Shown: piece after piece, positions 47,816 through 56,225 of the stretch
Numbering within the stretch: the stretch's first letter is position 1
Layout: every line of letters begins with the position of its first letter
Assembly: GCA_963699085.1 (NCBI GenBank)
Contig: CAVOTH010000004.1
Span: 1,178,001 to 1,242,000, forward strand
DNA length: 64,000 nucleotides
Direction: 5' to 3'
From: Bog-756 sp963699085
Lineage (GTDB): Bacteria; Actinomycetota; Acidimicrobiia; Acidimicrobiales; RAAP-2
Notes under the pieces: generated by a model
What the model was told of the DNA's origin: nothing
The model's database searches: none
What the model saw: only the letters and a program-made list of their open reading frames with translations
Position numbers and translations under genes: made by a program

Positions 47816-48707
47816 GACCAGCCAACACGTCGATCGAGGCGGTGATCTGGTCAGGCGTGCCGAAGGGGGCGCCACAGAAGTCGGTCACGCCCATGTCGGA
47901 AAGGCGCCGCACCTTGTCGGCCACGACCGCGGCCGTTCCCACGATGGCCACGTCGGGTGGCCCCTCCACTCCCTCACGGTCCAGCATCGCCCGATAGGAA
48001 GGGAGATGCCCGTAGACGGCGAAGACCTCGGCCGCCTTCTCCCGGGCGGCGGCGACGTCATCGGTCACGCACACCGGCAGCCCCACGCCGACCTGGGGAA
48101 TCGGGCGCCCGGCAGCCTCGGCTGCGGCGTTGATGGTGGGGACGATGTGCTCCTCGATGGTGACCGGACCGGTCATCCAGGTGATGGTCCCCGATGCCAT
48201 GGTTCCGGCGATGTGCAGCATCATCGTTCCGAGGGCCGCCACCAGGACGTCGGGCGCGGGCGCTGACATCGCCAGTGGACCGAAGGTGGAGGCGCTGAGC
48301 GTCTCGCCGACGAAGGTGACCTGCTCCCCCTCCAGCAGGGGCACGAGGATCTCGAGGTACTCGCGCATATGGCGGGCCGGCTTGTCGTAGGACATGCCGA
48401 ACACGTTCTCGATGACCAGCTGATGGGAGAGGCCGATGCCCAGGGTCAGGCGCCCTCCACTGGCGGCCTGGACGGTCAGGGCCTGGGCGGCCAACATCAC
48501 CGGGTGGCGGGGGTAGGTCGGGACCACCGCGGTCCCGAAACGGATCCCGGGCACTTCCCGGGCGGCGGCGGCGATAGTGGTGAGTGCGTCGAAGCCGAAG
48601 ATCTGTGACGACCATGCCATCTCGATCCCCGCGTCGGCGAGTGCGTCCACCTGGCCGATCACATCGTCGAACGGCTTCTCGGAGTCGAACATCACGCCGA
48701 TTCGCAT
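47802..48707 (-). CDS. F420-dependent LLM-class oxidoreductase
   Basis: 301 aa from ATG 48707. Bacterial luciferase-like TIM barrel: MRIGVMFDSEKPFDDVIGQV, AWSSQIFGFDALTTIAAAA, RLTLGIGLSHQLV and VLVAALGTMMLHIAG. The pattern fits the TIGR03564-type F420-dependent group rather than FMN monooxygenases. It would transfer hydride to or from F420H2 on an unknown substrate. The C-terminus (TASIDVLAGLVGS) lies in an 18-bp repeat. Confidence 0.9.
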   Translation of the reverse strand: MRIGVMFDSEKPFDDVIGQVDALADAGIEMAWSSQIFGFDALTTIAAAAREVPGIRFGTAVVPTYPRHPVMLAAQALTVQAASGGRLTLGIGLSHQLVIENVFGMSYDKPARHMREYLEILVPLLEGEQVTFVGETLSASTFGPLAMSAPAPDVLVAALGTMMLHIAGTMASGTITWMTGPVTIEEHIVPTINAAAEAAGRPIPQVGVGLPVCVTDDVAAAREKAAEVFAVYGHLPSYRAMLDREGVEGPPDVAIVGTAAVVADKVRRLSDMGVTDFCGAPFGTPDQITASIDVLAGLVGS

Positions 48708-48885
48708 CGGTCCCTCATTTCAGGTCGGATCCGCCGGCACGGGGTTGGCGGGGGTGGCGGGGTCGGGGTAGGGCGGGGAAGTTGGGGTACGGCGGGGACC
48801 CCACCGTACCGGGCGCACCCCGGTTCCGCAGGGGCGTCGGCGACACGGATGTGCCCGCGCCGCGACAGTCGGGCAGAATGCAGCC
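48708..48885. other. G-rich intergenic region between LLM and purE
   Basis: Divergent spacer of 178 bases. It contains imperfect GGCGGGG repeats (48741-48800) and the 15-mer TTCAGGTCGGATCCG, which also occurs at 46919-46933. No clear -35/-10 pair is visible. Confidence 0.4.
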
Positions 48886-49380
48886 ATGTCCGTTGCCATC
48901 ATGATGGGAAGTTCGTCCGACGCCACCGTTCTGGATGATGCGGTCCAGACCCTCCGCTCCTTTGACATCCCGGTCGAGGTGCGCGTCCTGTCCGCGCATC
49001 GAACACCCGACGACACCGTCGCCTTCGCCCGAGGGGCCAAGGCCGCCGGGTTCCAGGCGATCATCGCCGCAGCCGGCGGTGCCGCTCATCTGGCCGGCGT
49101 GGTGGCAGCCGCCACACCGTTGCCCGTCATCGCGGTGCCGATCGCCCTGGCCAACCTGGACGGCCTCGATTCGCTGCTGTCCATGGTCCAGATGCCGAAA
49201 GGTATCCCGGTGGCAACCGTGTCGATCAACGGCGCCCGCAATGCCGCGCTCCTCGCCATCCGGATCATCGCCCTCTCCGACAAACGGGTAGCGAGCGAAC
49301 TGGACCGGTACATCGCCGACATGGCCGACCAGGTACGCGACATGGACGCCGAAGTGGTCAGCCGGTACGCCCAGGCATGA
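48886..49380 (+). CDS. purE: N5-carboxyaminoimidazole ribonucleotide mutase
   Basis: 164 aa from ATG 48886. Class I PurE signatures: MMGSSSDATVLDDA (N-terminal substrate loop), VRVLSAHRTPDDTVAFA, AAAGGAAHLAGVVAA, LPVIAVPI and QMPKGIPVATVSINGARNA. It converts N5-CAIR to CAIR in purine synthesis. No purK is seen next to it; it is followed by a DinB-like gene with a short GC repeat between. Confidence 0.95.
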   Translation: MSVAIMMGSSSDATVLDDAVQTLRSFDIPVEVRVLSAHRTPDDTVAFARGAKAAGFQAIIAAAGGAAHLAGVVAAATPLPVIAVPIALANLDGLDSLLSMVQMPKGIPVATVSINGARNAALLAIRIIALSDKRVASELDRYIADMADQVRDMDAEVVSRYAQA

Positions 49381-49453
49381 GCCCCGGGGATTCCGGGGCT
49401 CCGGCTACGGATGGAGCCGGGGCCGACGCCGAGGCCGGACCGACGCGGACGCC

Positions 49454-50017
49454 GTGATCGACGCGGACGCCGAGGCCGACGCCGTGACCGACGATCAGGG
49501 TCGGGTCGAGCCCCCGTCGGCGGCCGACGAGACAGCCACGCTCCTGGGATTTCTGGACTATCAGCGCAGCACATTGGCGTGGAAGTGCGACGGGCTCGAC
49601 GCGGTCGGCCTTTCGCTGACGGTCGGCGCCTCATCGATGACCCTCGGGGGAATTCGAAAGCACATGGCCCTGGTGGAGGACTCCTGGTTCTCCTGGAGGC
49701 TGGCCGGAAACAAACCGGCGCCTCCATGGGACGCCGTGGACTGGGATGCCGACCCCGACTGGGAGTGGCACACGGCCGCTGACGACACCCCCGAGGAGTT
49801 GGCGAAACTGTGGCAGGAGGCTGTCGACCGATCGCGATCGACCGTCGTCACCGCACTGGCGAAAGGCGGTCTCGACCAACTGGCGCACTGGAGCGGCAGG
49901 GGCGGACGGTCGCCCAGTCTCCGGTGGATCCTGGTCCACATGATCGAGGAGTATGCCCGCCACAACGGCCACGCCGATCTCCTCCGCGAGTGGGTGGACG
50001 GCAGCACCGGGGAGTAG
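49454..50017 (+). CDS. DinB/DUF664-like protein
   Basis: About 187 aa. GTG start 49454 or the GTG at 49484; the N-terminal ~18 residues (DADAEADAVTDD) come from a GAC-rich repeat and are probably dispensable. The four-helix DinB fold shows HMALVEDSWFSWRLAG (first His) and HMIEEYARHNGHADLLRE (last two His), the metal triad of DUF664/DinB. The role is unknown; such proteins include thiol-dependent S-transferases and isomerases. Confidence 0.82.
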   Translation: MIDADAEADAVTDDQGRVEPPSAADETATLLGFLDYQRSTLAWKCDGLDAVGLSLTVGASSMTLGGIRKHMALVEDSWFSWRLAGNKPAPPWDAVDWDADPDWEWHTAADDTPEELAKLWQEAVDRSRSTVVTALAKGGLDQLAHWSGRGGRSPSLRWILVHMIEEYARHNGHADLLREWVDGSTGE

Positions 50018-50037
50018 CCAGGGCCCCTTCCCTGCCG

Positions 50038-50058
50038 TATACTAGAACAGGTTCTAGT
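50038..50058 (+). promoter_or_regulatory. Promoter -10 box overlapped by a KstR-like palindrome
   Basis: TATACT (50038-50043) is a good -10 hexamer. Overlapping it, ACTAGAAC-AG-GTTCTAGT (50041-50058) is a perfect eight-base inverted repeat matching the TAGAACnnGTTCTA consensus bound by the TetR-family regulator KstR in mycobacteria. It lies 21 bases before the ATG at 50079, so a bound dimer would cover the transcription start. Confidence 0.7.
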
Positions 50059-50078
50059 TATGGATGAGGGAGGTCACC

Positions 50079-50567
50079 ATGGAAATGACATCAGGCGGGT
50101 CGACGGGACGGGCGGTCCGGATCGCCTTCGTCCAGTCGGAGTGGCACGGGGCGATCGTCGATCGATGCCGGGATGCCTTTCTGATCGAACTCGATGGACT
50201 CGGAGTCGGCACTGACCGCGTCGACCTGTTCCGTGTCCCGGGAGCCTTCGAGATCCCACTGCACGCAATGCGCCTGGCAACGAGCGGTCGCTACGCCGCC
50301 ATCGTGGGTGCCGGGCTCGTGGTCGACGGCGGGATCTACCGGCACGAGTTCGTGGCCGGTGCCGTGGTCGACGGGTTGATGCGGGTCCAGCTCGACACCG
50401 GCGTCCCGGTCCTCTCGGCCGTCCTGACCCCGCACCACTTCCACGACAGCACCGAACACATCGGGTTCTACGCCGATCACCTCAGCGTCAAGGGCGCCGA
50501 AGCGGCCCGGGCCTGCGCCCGCACGGTGGCCAGCCTGGCCACACTCCCGGAGCCCGCTGTCGCCTGA
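50079..50567 (+). CDS. ribH: 6,7-dimethyl-8-ribityllumazine synthase-like protein
   Basis: 162 aa from ATG 50079 with GGGAGG five to six bases upstream. RibH signatures: VQSEWHGAIVDRC, VDLFRVPGAFEIPLHAMRLA, GAGLVVDGGIYRHEFVAGAV and VLSAVLTPHHFHD. These form the substrate loop, the Arg/His phosphate contacts and the helix with the catalytic His. It makes the lumazine precursor of riboflavin, unless it is one of the RibH2-type paralogues. No other rib genes are adjacent, and the promoter palindrome is unusual for a riboflavin gene, so a secondary role is possible. Confidence 0.85.
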   Translation: MEMTSGGSTGRAVRIAFVQSEWHGAIVDRCRDAFLIELDGLGVGTDRVDLFRVPGAFEIPLHAMRLATSGRYAAIVGAGLVVDGGIYRHEFVAGAVVDGLMRVQLDTGVPVLSAVLTPHHFHDSTEHIGFYADHLSVKGAEAARACARTVASLATLPEPAVA

Positions 50568-50599
50568 CATCCTCTGCCTATTCGGTGGACTGATCGCGG

Positions 50600-50692
50600 C
50601 CGCTGACTCAGCGGGGCGGCGGCGGCCTTTGTCGGGGCGGCTGGTGGCCTCAGCGGGGCGGCTGGCGGCCTCGGCAGGCGGCTGGCGCCTCA
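50600..50692. repeat. Degenerate ~20-bp tandem repeat at the 3' end of the second LLM gene
   Basis: Four to five imperfect units of the type TCAGCGGGGCGGCTGGCGGCC run from about 50607 to the gene's own stop at 50690-50692. TCAGCGGGG, which includes the stop on the minus strand, recurs at about 50609 and 50650. Confidence 0.75.
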
Positions 50693-51679
50693 GCGGGGTG
50701 CCAGCCCCTCGACCGCCTCGGCCAGGTCGACCCCGAACGGCAGCACGGCGAGCACCGGGATGTCCACGCCATTGGCGACGTAGCGGGCCACGTGGTCGCG
50801 GCACTCCGCGAAGGAGCCGTGCACGATCAGCTCGTCCACGACCTCGTCCGGAATGGCCGCCAGGGCGCCCTTGCGATCCCCCGCCTTCCACAGATCCCAC
50901 ATCGGAGCCAGCACCTCCCCCCGGCCGAGCCAGCGGTGGAATTCGGCGTAGACCCCGACATTCAGATAGGCGGTGATCATCCGGCGACCGATGGAGCGGA
51001 CCATGTCGGCATCCTCGGACGGGATCACGAAGATCCGGGCGGCCACTGGTATGTCGGCGCCCAGTTCGGGGGTCACGGTGGCGACGTCGGTGGCCGACAG
51101 CCAGTTGATGATCACCCCGTCCGCCACCCGTCCCGCCAGGCGCAGCATGCCCGGGCGGAGGGCGGCCAGGAACAGGGGCGGCGGAAGCTCGACCGGGCGA
51201 CCCAGGCGGAACCCCTTGACCTCGAAGGTGTCGTAGGCCATATCGACCTTCTCCCCCGCCAGGGCGGCGCGTAGGAAGGCGATGGTGTCGCGCACCCGCT
51301 TGTACGGCTCGGTGAAGGGGACCCCGTTCCACTTCGAGACGATCACGTCGGAGGAGGTCCCGAGCCCAAAGGTGAAGTGTCCCGGTGCGGCTTCGGCCAG
51401 TGCTGCGACGCTCTGGGCCAGGAGGGCCGGGCCCCTGGTGTACGCCGGGATGATCGCCACCCCGAGCTGGAGTTGCGGCGTCCATGCTGCGGCCAGGGCA
51501 AGCGGAGTGAACCCGTCCACACCGTCCGCCTCGGCCGACCACACGTCGGTGTACCCGAGGCGCAGGAGATCTTCGTACCAACTCCTGTGCTCGGCCAGGG
51601 AAATCCCGTCGAACGGGACGGTGATGCCGTAGCGCGGGGCAGGGGCGTTCGTGGCGGCAGGGGCGGCGGCCTCGGTCAT
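50690..51679 (-). CDS. LLM-class (F420-dependent) oxidoreductase
   Basis: 329 aa from ATG 51679. Luciferase-like barrel: ITVPFDGISLAEHRSWYEDL, GYTDVWSAEADGVDGFTPLA, FTFGLGTSSDVIVSKWNGVP, PPPLFLAALRPGMLRLAGRV and VIINWLSATDV. The subgroup has KRVRDTIAFLRAALAGEKV. F420 use is inferred from the family and from actinobacterial context. The substrate is unknown. About 25 percent similar in pattern to the LLM enzyme at 47.8-48.7 kb, so not a recent duplicate. Confidence 0.88.
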   Translation of the reverse strand: MTEAAAPAATNAPAPRYGITVPFDGISLAEHRSWYEDLLRLGYTDVWSAEADGVDGFTPLALAAAWTPQLQLGVAIIPAYTRGPALLAQSVAALAEAAPGHFTFGLGTSSDVIVSKWNGVPFTEPYKRVRDTIAFLRAALAGEKVDMAYDTFEVKGFRLGRPVELPPPLFLAALRPGMLRLAGRVADGVIINWLSATDVATVTPELGADIPVAARIFVIPSEDADMVRSIGRRMITAYLNVGVYAEFHRWLGRGEVLAPMWDLWKAGDRKGALAAIPDEVVDELIVHGSFAECRDHVARYVANGVDIPVLAVLPFGVDLAEAVEGLAPR

Positions 51680-51716
51680 GGCCACAGTGATACACCCTCC
51701 CGGCACACTGGTCCCA

Positions 51717-51970
51717 TGAGAAAGCACCCCGAGGCCCGGATGCACGGGCTCCAGCCCGCACTCCCCCTCGTCGACCCGGTTGTGGCGAGCGAGGAGGACA
51801 ACCGCGTCCGGCCACGAATCCGAATGGCACCTCGATGAGCACACCCGCGAGGTGGGGCGGCTGGGGATCGCCGCCGCCCGGGCCGCGCTGCACACGTCGT
51901 CGAACAATTCGCGTCGCAACGGAACCGACCAGTGGGGCTCCGCCGGACACCAGGCGGAGCGCACCTGGTC
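51717..51970 (+). CDS. Possible small broken gene
   Basis: Two short frames, MRKHPEARMHGLQPALPLVD and then HLDEHTREVGRLGIAAARAAL, joined by an indel near 51800, would give a polar helical protein of about 75-80 residues. Neither half has a clear family, and the 3' limit is vague. It fills the gap between divergent LLM and YdjC-like genes. Low confidence; may be noncoding. Confidence 0.25.
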
Positions 51971-52005
51971 GCGCCGCCTGATCGACCGCCGACTACGGTC
52001 GGGGC

Positions 52006-53733
52006 ATGGCGTCCGTGGCCGAGCGGCTCGGGGCAGGCCCCGATGCCCGCCTCCTGATCCTCAACTGTGCCGACCTGGGCTTCTGCCATGCGGCAAGCAC
52101 GGGCGTCTACGAGGCGATGCGCAACGGATTGGCCACCTCCGCCTCGCTCCTCGTGCCCGCACCTTGGGCCCGTGAGGCGGCGTCACGGTTCCGGGGCGAC
52201 GATGTCGGAGTTTGCCTCGCCCTCAACGCCGAGCACGACCTCTATCGGTGGGGACCGATCACCCAGGCCCCTTCCCTCCTCGACGGAGACGGTGGCTTCC
52301 CCCGGACGGTCACCGACGTCTGGGACCACGCCGACCTCGACGAGGTCCGCCGCGAGTGTCGGGCCCAGGTGGAGCGGGCCGTTCTGTGGGGGTTCGACAT
52401 CAGCCACCTCGAGGCGCACCTGGACACCCTCCTGCTGCGCCCCGAGTTCTTCGACGTCTACCTCGAGCTGTCCGTCGATTTCGGACTTCCGCTGCGACTC
52501 CCCGATACGGCCGTCGAGCCCAACGTGGTCTTTCCGATCCGACGGCTCGCCGCCGAAGAGGGAGTCCTGTTCGCCGACTGCGCCCACACCGTGCCAGCCC
52601 GGGGAGGACGCGACGCACTACTCACCATCCTCCACTCCCTCGAGCCCGGGGTGACCGAGATCACCCTCCACCCCGCCGTCGACACTTCTGAGCTACGGGC
52701 GGCCGCGACCGACTGGGCGGCACGGGCGGCTGATCTCTCCCTGTTGCTCGATGACGAAGAAGTGGCCGCCGCCGTGGCGGCAACGGGTGCCACGCTGTAT
52801 CGGCTACCGGTCGCTGCGCGAGGCGATGCGGGCGAACCCGGGTACGTGACCGGGCCGCCTGCACCCGGCGCACCCGCACCCGATCCGCCGATCCAGTCGG
52901 CGGCGCCGCCCGCTCCCGGCCCGCTGACCATCACCAGGATCCTCCTCCTCGATCCCCACGGTCACGATCCGACGGAGGTCGAGTCGATCACGTTCGGCGA
53001 CCGTGGGATCGGAGTCGTGCGAGCCAGGGGCCAGGACGCCCGGTTGCTGCCCTGGGATGCCGTGGTCGCCCACGCCGTCGAGCCCTGGGCAGGCGGGGTC
53101 ATCCCCGAATGGTGGGTCGACCCCGCCCACCAACTCCCCGATCGGCCGGAGACATCCGGCGACGACGCCTTCACCTCACTGCGGACCAACCCCGACCTGG
53201 CCGGTCGTCAACTACCCCACGCCGATGCCGGCGCCATGATCAGCATCCAGACCCGGACCGGTACCTACCGGTTCCTGCGATCGGGCGGCGATCCGTATGA
53301 ACTCGCCGCCCGTGTCAGCGAGATCGCCGTCAGCCACCAGGGCCCGGCCGGGGTCTCGACCGTGACCACGGTGGCAGCGGGCCGCGCCCGCCACTACCGA
53401 CGGGGCGATCGGGGAGACCGGGCGGGACGGGCTGGTCGGGGTGACCGGGCGAGTCGGGGGGGTCGGGACGATCAGGGGGCTCGGGGGGATCAGGGTGACC
53501 CGGCGGGACGGGCGGGACGGGGTGATCGGGCGCAACGCCAGGCCGAACGGGCACAACGGCGGTCCGCCCGATCCGGCTGGGAGCGTGCGCGCCCCGTGCT
53601 GTTGGCCCTGTTGGTCGTGGTGATCGCCGCAGCGGTGGCGGTGATCCTGCTGCAGAGTGCCGGCGCGATCCACCTGCCGTTCCTCGGCGGTGGGGCGTCG
53701 GCCGGGGTGCCGGTCCCGACTACCTCGGGCTGA
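52006..53733 (+). CDS. YdjC/ChbG-type deacetylase-like domain fused to a PH-like domain and C-terminal membrane helix
   Basis: 575 aa from ATG 52006. N-terminal ~260 residues follow the YdjC/ChbG fold: LNCADLGFCHAASTGVYEAM (metal Asp), GVCLALNAEHDL (the usual first His is Ala), DISHLEAHLDTL (His pair) and EITLHPAVDTS. A Pro/Ala linker leads to a second domain (ITRILLLDPHGHDPTEVESI to YELAARVSEIAVS) of PH-like style. A low-complexity GDRGDRAGRAGRGD tract follows, then one membrane helix (VLLALLVVVIAAAVAVILLQ). The loss of one metal ligand may mean altered activity. This combination is not one I recognise. Confidence 0.75.
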   Translation: MASVAERLGAGPDARLLILNCADLGFCHAASTGVYEAMRNGLATSASLLVPAPWAREAASRFRGDDVGVCLALNAEHDLYRWGPITQAPSLLDGDGGFPRTVTDVWDHADLDEVRRECRAQVERAVLWGFDISHLEAHLDTLLLRPEFFDVYLELSVDFGLPLRLPDTAVEPNVVFPIRRLAAEEGVLFADCAHTVPARGGRDALLTILHSLEPGVTEITLHPAVDTSELRAAATDWAARAADLSLLLDDEEVAAAVAATGATLYRLPVAARGDAGEPGYVTGPPAPGAPAPDPPIQSAAPPAPGPLTITRILLLDPHGHDPTEVESITFGDRGIGVVRARGQDARLLPWDAVVAHAVEPWAGGVIPEWWVDPAHQLPDRPETSGDDAFTSLRTNPDLAGRQLPHADAGAMISIQTRTGTYRFLRSGGDPYELAARVSEIAVSHQGPAGVSTVTTVAAGRARHYRRGDRGDRAGRAGRGDRASRGGRDDQGARGDQGDPAGRAGRGDRAQRQAERAQRRSARSGWERARPVLLALLVVVIAAAVAVILLQSAGAIHLPFLGGGASAGVPVPTTSG

Positions 53734-54148
53734 GCTCGGCGACCTGTTCGCGCCTGGCCCGGAAGTCGTCGGTGGCCGCCAGCGCCAGGAGATCGAGCAC
53801 GAGACCCATTTCTCCGGTCACCTTCATCCGGCCCTGCATGAAGGCGACGTTCGGGTCCAGGCTTCCGGCCAGAACGCCCCGGGCATCGGACGCGGTCAGC
53901 GACAAGGTCACGTCCGGGCCGTCGGCCGGACCGACCCCGGCGCCCGACAGATGACCCCGGTCGAAGTCGGCGTACATGGAGAGGTCCCCGTCGGGGCCGC
54001 CGGTCACGTCGACCTGCACGGAACCGGTCAGGGTGCCCGGGCCGCTGAGCCCGTCCTGTCCGTCGCGCCCGTCGCGCCCGTCCTGCCCGTCGCGCCCGTC
54101 GAACACGGCCCGCACGGCCTCCACCCACTCCTCCGGGGTGTCCGGCAT
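53720..54148 (-). CDS. SCP2-like sterol-carrier protein with collagen-like insertion
   Basis: 142 aa from ATG 54148, overlapping the Mca stop (TGATG), so coupled to Mca. The fold is SCP2-like: GPDVTLSLTASDARGVLAG, MQGRMKVTGEMGLVLDLLAL. Between the first helix and strand 1 lies FDGRDGQDGRDGRDGQDG, a G-x-D triplet run encoded by nine-base repeats that is not part of the normal SCP2 domain. It may bind lipids or CoA esters; the role with Mca is unknown. Its 3' end overlaps the convergent YdjC-like gene by 14 bases. Confidence 0.8.
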   Translation of the reverse strand: MPDTPEEWVEAVRAVFDGRDGQDGRDGRDGQDGLSGPGTLTGSVQVDVTGGPDGDLSMYADFDRGHLSGAGVGPADGPDVTLSLTASDARGVLAGSLDPNVAFMQGRMKVTGEMGLVLDLLALAATDDFRARREQVAELSPR

Positions 54149-55059
54149 CACGGGACGGCAGGCACCGGGACGTCGGCGAACAGGTCCGTCTCCACCGGGG
54201 CGCTGGCCTCGGGGGCGGTCACCGTACCGTCAGGGGCACCCAGGAAGGCGAGGCGGTAGTCGTCGTGGGGCTCAATCGTGTCCATCACCTCGGGCGGTAG
54301 CCCGAACCAGAACCTGGACGTGGGATCGACCTGGGTGGCGTGGGCCAGTAGGGCATCCCGCCGCACACTGGTGTGACCGGTGATGTCGACCATCGTTGTC
54401 GCCACCTCATCCGGCATCTTCTCCCATCGCGCCCGCCATTCCTCGTCGAACGGCGACTCCAGGCCCAGTTCCTCGAACTTGGCATGGACGGCCCGGAAAC
54501 GGGCTGCGCCGAAGATCGAGTAGTACAGCTTCGTCGGCTGGTGGGCAGGTCCGGCACCCGGAAACTGGTCGGCGTCGCCGGCGGCCCGGAAAGCGGCCAG
54601 CCCGGCGTCATGGACCCGTAGGTGGTCCGGATGGGGGTAGCCGGTCTGGTCGTCGCCGTAGATGACCATGACCTGGGGCTTCTCCCTCCGGACGATCGCC
54701 ACCAGTCGCTCGGTGGCCTCCTCGAGGGGGGCAGCGGCGAAGCAGTCCGGATTGCTGTTCGTCTCGGAGTCGGCCATGCCCGAATCGCGGTAGCCGAGCA
54801 TCACCACCTCGTCGTAGCCGATGATGCCGGCCGAGTGGTCGAGCTCCTTCCGGCGGACGGCGGCCAGGTCACGGTGCACCTCGGGCCGGTCGAGGGCCGG
54901 ATTCAGGATCTCCCCCTCCTCCCCCCCGGTGCAGCACACGAGCACCGTGCGCACACCCTCGGCGTGATATCGGGCCACGGTTCCGGCCCCCTTGGAGGCT
55001 TCGTCGTCCGGGTGGGCATGAATGGTCAGGAGGCAACGAGCGGAAGACACGCCGATCAC
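54148..55059 (-). CDS. mca: Mycothiol S-conjugate amidase
   Basis: About 300 aa; GTG 55059 or GTG 55050. Zinc motif LTIHAHPDDEASKGAGTV and GYPHPDHLRVHD. Mca-type features are CCTGGEEGEILNPALDRPEV near the N-terminus and LYYSIFGAARFRAVHAKFEE in the C-terminal part. Mca cleaves mycothiol conjugates to mercapturates and GlcN-Ins, a detoxification route limited to mycothiol-making actinobacteria. Coupled to the SCP2-like gene. The PIG-L copy at 42.4-43.3 kb may be the biosynthetic counterpart. Confidence 0.9.
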   Translation of the reverse strand: MIGVSSARCLLTIHAHPDDEASKGAGTVARYHAEGVRTVLVCCTGGEEGEILNPALDRPEVHRDLAAVRRKELDHSAGIIGYDEVVMLGYRDSGMADSETNSNPDCFAAAPLEEATERLVAIVRREKPQVMVIYGDDQTGYPHPDHLRVHDAGLAAFRAAGDADQFPGAGPAHQPTKLYYSIFGAARFRAVHAKFEELGLESPFDEEWRARWEKMPDEVATTMVDITGHTSVRRDALLAHATQVDPTSRFWFGLPPEVMDTIEPHDDYRLAFLGAPDGTVTAPEASAPVETDLFADVPVPAVP

Positions 55060-55116
55060 GCTATCGGGACAGGGGCGCGTACACTGCACCAAGAGCATGA
55101 GGAAGGATCGCCGCCA

Positions 55117-55920
55117 ATGGGTGTCATGAAGCGAATGTCCGGAATTCTCCAGGCCAAGACCAACAAGCTCCTGGACAAGGCAGAGGACCCGCGTGAGTCG
55201 CTCGACCTCTCGTACCAGAAGCTGCTGGAGAACCTCCAGAAGGTCCGCCGCAGCGTGGCCGACGTCACCACTGCCAAGAAGCGCATCGAGCTCCAGGCCA
55301 CCCAGCTCCAGTCCCAGGCCGACAAGCTCCAGCAGCAGGCCAAGGACGCCCTGTCCCAGAACCGCGAGGACCTGGCCCGCGAGGCACTGGCCCGCCGGGC
55401 CGCCCTGGCACCGCAGCTGGCCGACCTCCAGACCCAGCACCAGCAGGTGGCGGACCAGGAGACGAAGCTGATCGCCACGGCCCAGAACCTCCAGCAACAG
55501 GTGGACGCCTTCCGCACCAAGAAGGAGACCATGAAGGCCACCTACACGGCGGCCGAGGCCCAGACCAAGATCGGTGAGGCCGTGTCGGGCATCTCCGAGT
55601 CCATGGGCGACGCCGGGATGTCGGTGCAACGGGCCCAGGACAAGATCGACGGCATGCAGGCCCGGGCCGGCGCCATGGACGAGCTGCTCTCCTCGGGGGC
55701 CCTCACCGACCTGGCCAATCCGGTGGACGACATCCAGGCCCAGCTGGACAAGGTGTCCACCTCCAACGCCGTGGACAACGACCTCGCCGCCCTCAAGGCC
55801 GAGCTCGGCACCGCAGCCCCGGCCCAGTTGGGCACGGCGGAGGCCGCGCCGGCTCCGGCCCAGCTGGGCGCGGCCGAGCCCACGTCGGCTCCCGCCGAGC
55901 AGGGGGAGGCTCCGGCATGA
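55117..55920 (+). CDS. pspA: PspA/IM30 family membrane-stress protein
   Basis: 267 aa; ATG 55117 with GAGGAAGGA upstream. Long coiled coil typical of PspA (residues ~25-190: LDLSYQKLLENLQKVRRSVA, KKRIELQATQLQSQADKLQQ), with Ala/Pro-rich tail (APAQLGTAEAAPAPAQLG). It is an ESCRT-III-like protein that binds stressed membranes. Its stop overlaps the PspAA start (ATGA). First gene of the actinobacterial module PspA-PspAA-HtpX-PspAB. The tail repeats the octamer APAQLGxAE, possibly a recent duplication. Confidence 0.92.
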   Translation: MGVMKRMSGILQAKTNKLLDKAEDPRESLDLSYQKLLENLQKVRRSVADVTTAKKRIELQATQLQSQADKLQQQAKDALSQNREDLAREALARRAALAPQLADLQTQHQQVADQETKLIATAQNLQQQVDAFRTKKETMKATYTAAEAQTKIGEAVSGISESMGDAGMSVQRAQDKIDGMQARAGAMDELLSSGALTDLANPVDDIQAQLDKVSTSNAVDNDLAALKAELGTAAPAQLGTAEAAPAPAQLGAAEPTSAPAEQGEAPA

Positions 55921-56195
55921 TCGTGCGGATTCTGGGAGAGGGACAGTTCGACGTCCCCGATGCCGACTGTGCCGACCTCACCGAGCTCGAAAAGGGTCTC
56001 AACGCCGCCGTGGAGGGTGACGACGAGGCCGCGTTCGCCAGATCCCTGGCGGCGGTCATCGCCGAAGTGCGTCGTGTCGGCCTCCCCCTGGCTCCCGATT
56101 CGTTCATGAGCTCGGATCTCGTGGTGCCGTTCGACGACGCCACCCTGGCCGAGACCAAGGCCCTTCTGGCCGAGCCCGGCGGGGACAAGCACTGA
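55917..56195 (+). CDS. PspA-associated protein PspAA
   Basis: 92 aa; start overlaps the PspA stop by four bases. The sequence MIVRILGEGQFDVPDADCAD, ELEKGLNAAVEGDDEAAFAR and PLAPDSFMSSDLVVPFDDAT matches the small PspAA domain, which accompanies PspA in actinobacteria and is thought to be part of membrane-stress sensing. Translational coupling fits a stoichiometric partner. Confidence 0.88.
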   Translation: MIVRILGEGQFDVPDADCADLTELEKGLNAAVEGDDEAAFARSLAAVIAEVRRVGLPLAPDSFMSSDLVVPFDDATLAETKALLAEPGGDKH

Positions 56196-56225
56196 TCGGT
56201 ATCGGATGACCCCGAGGATTCTGCA

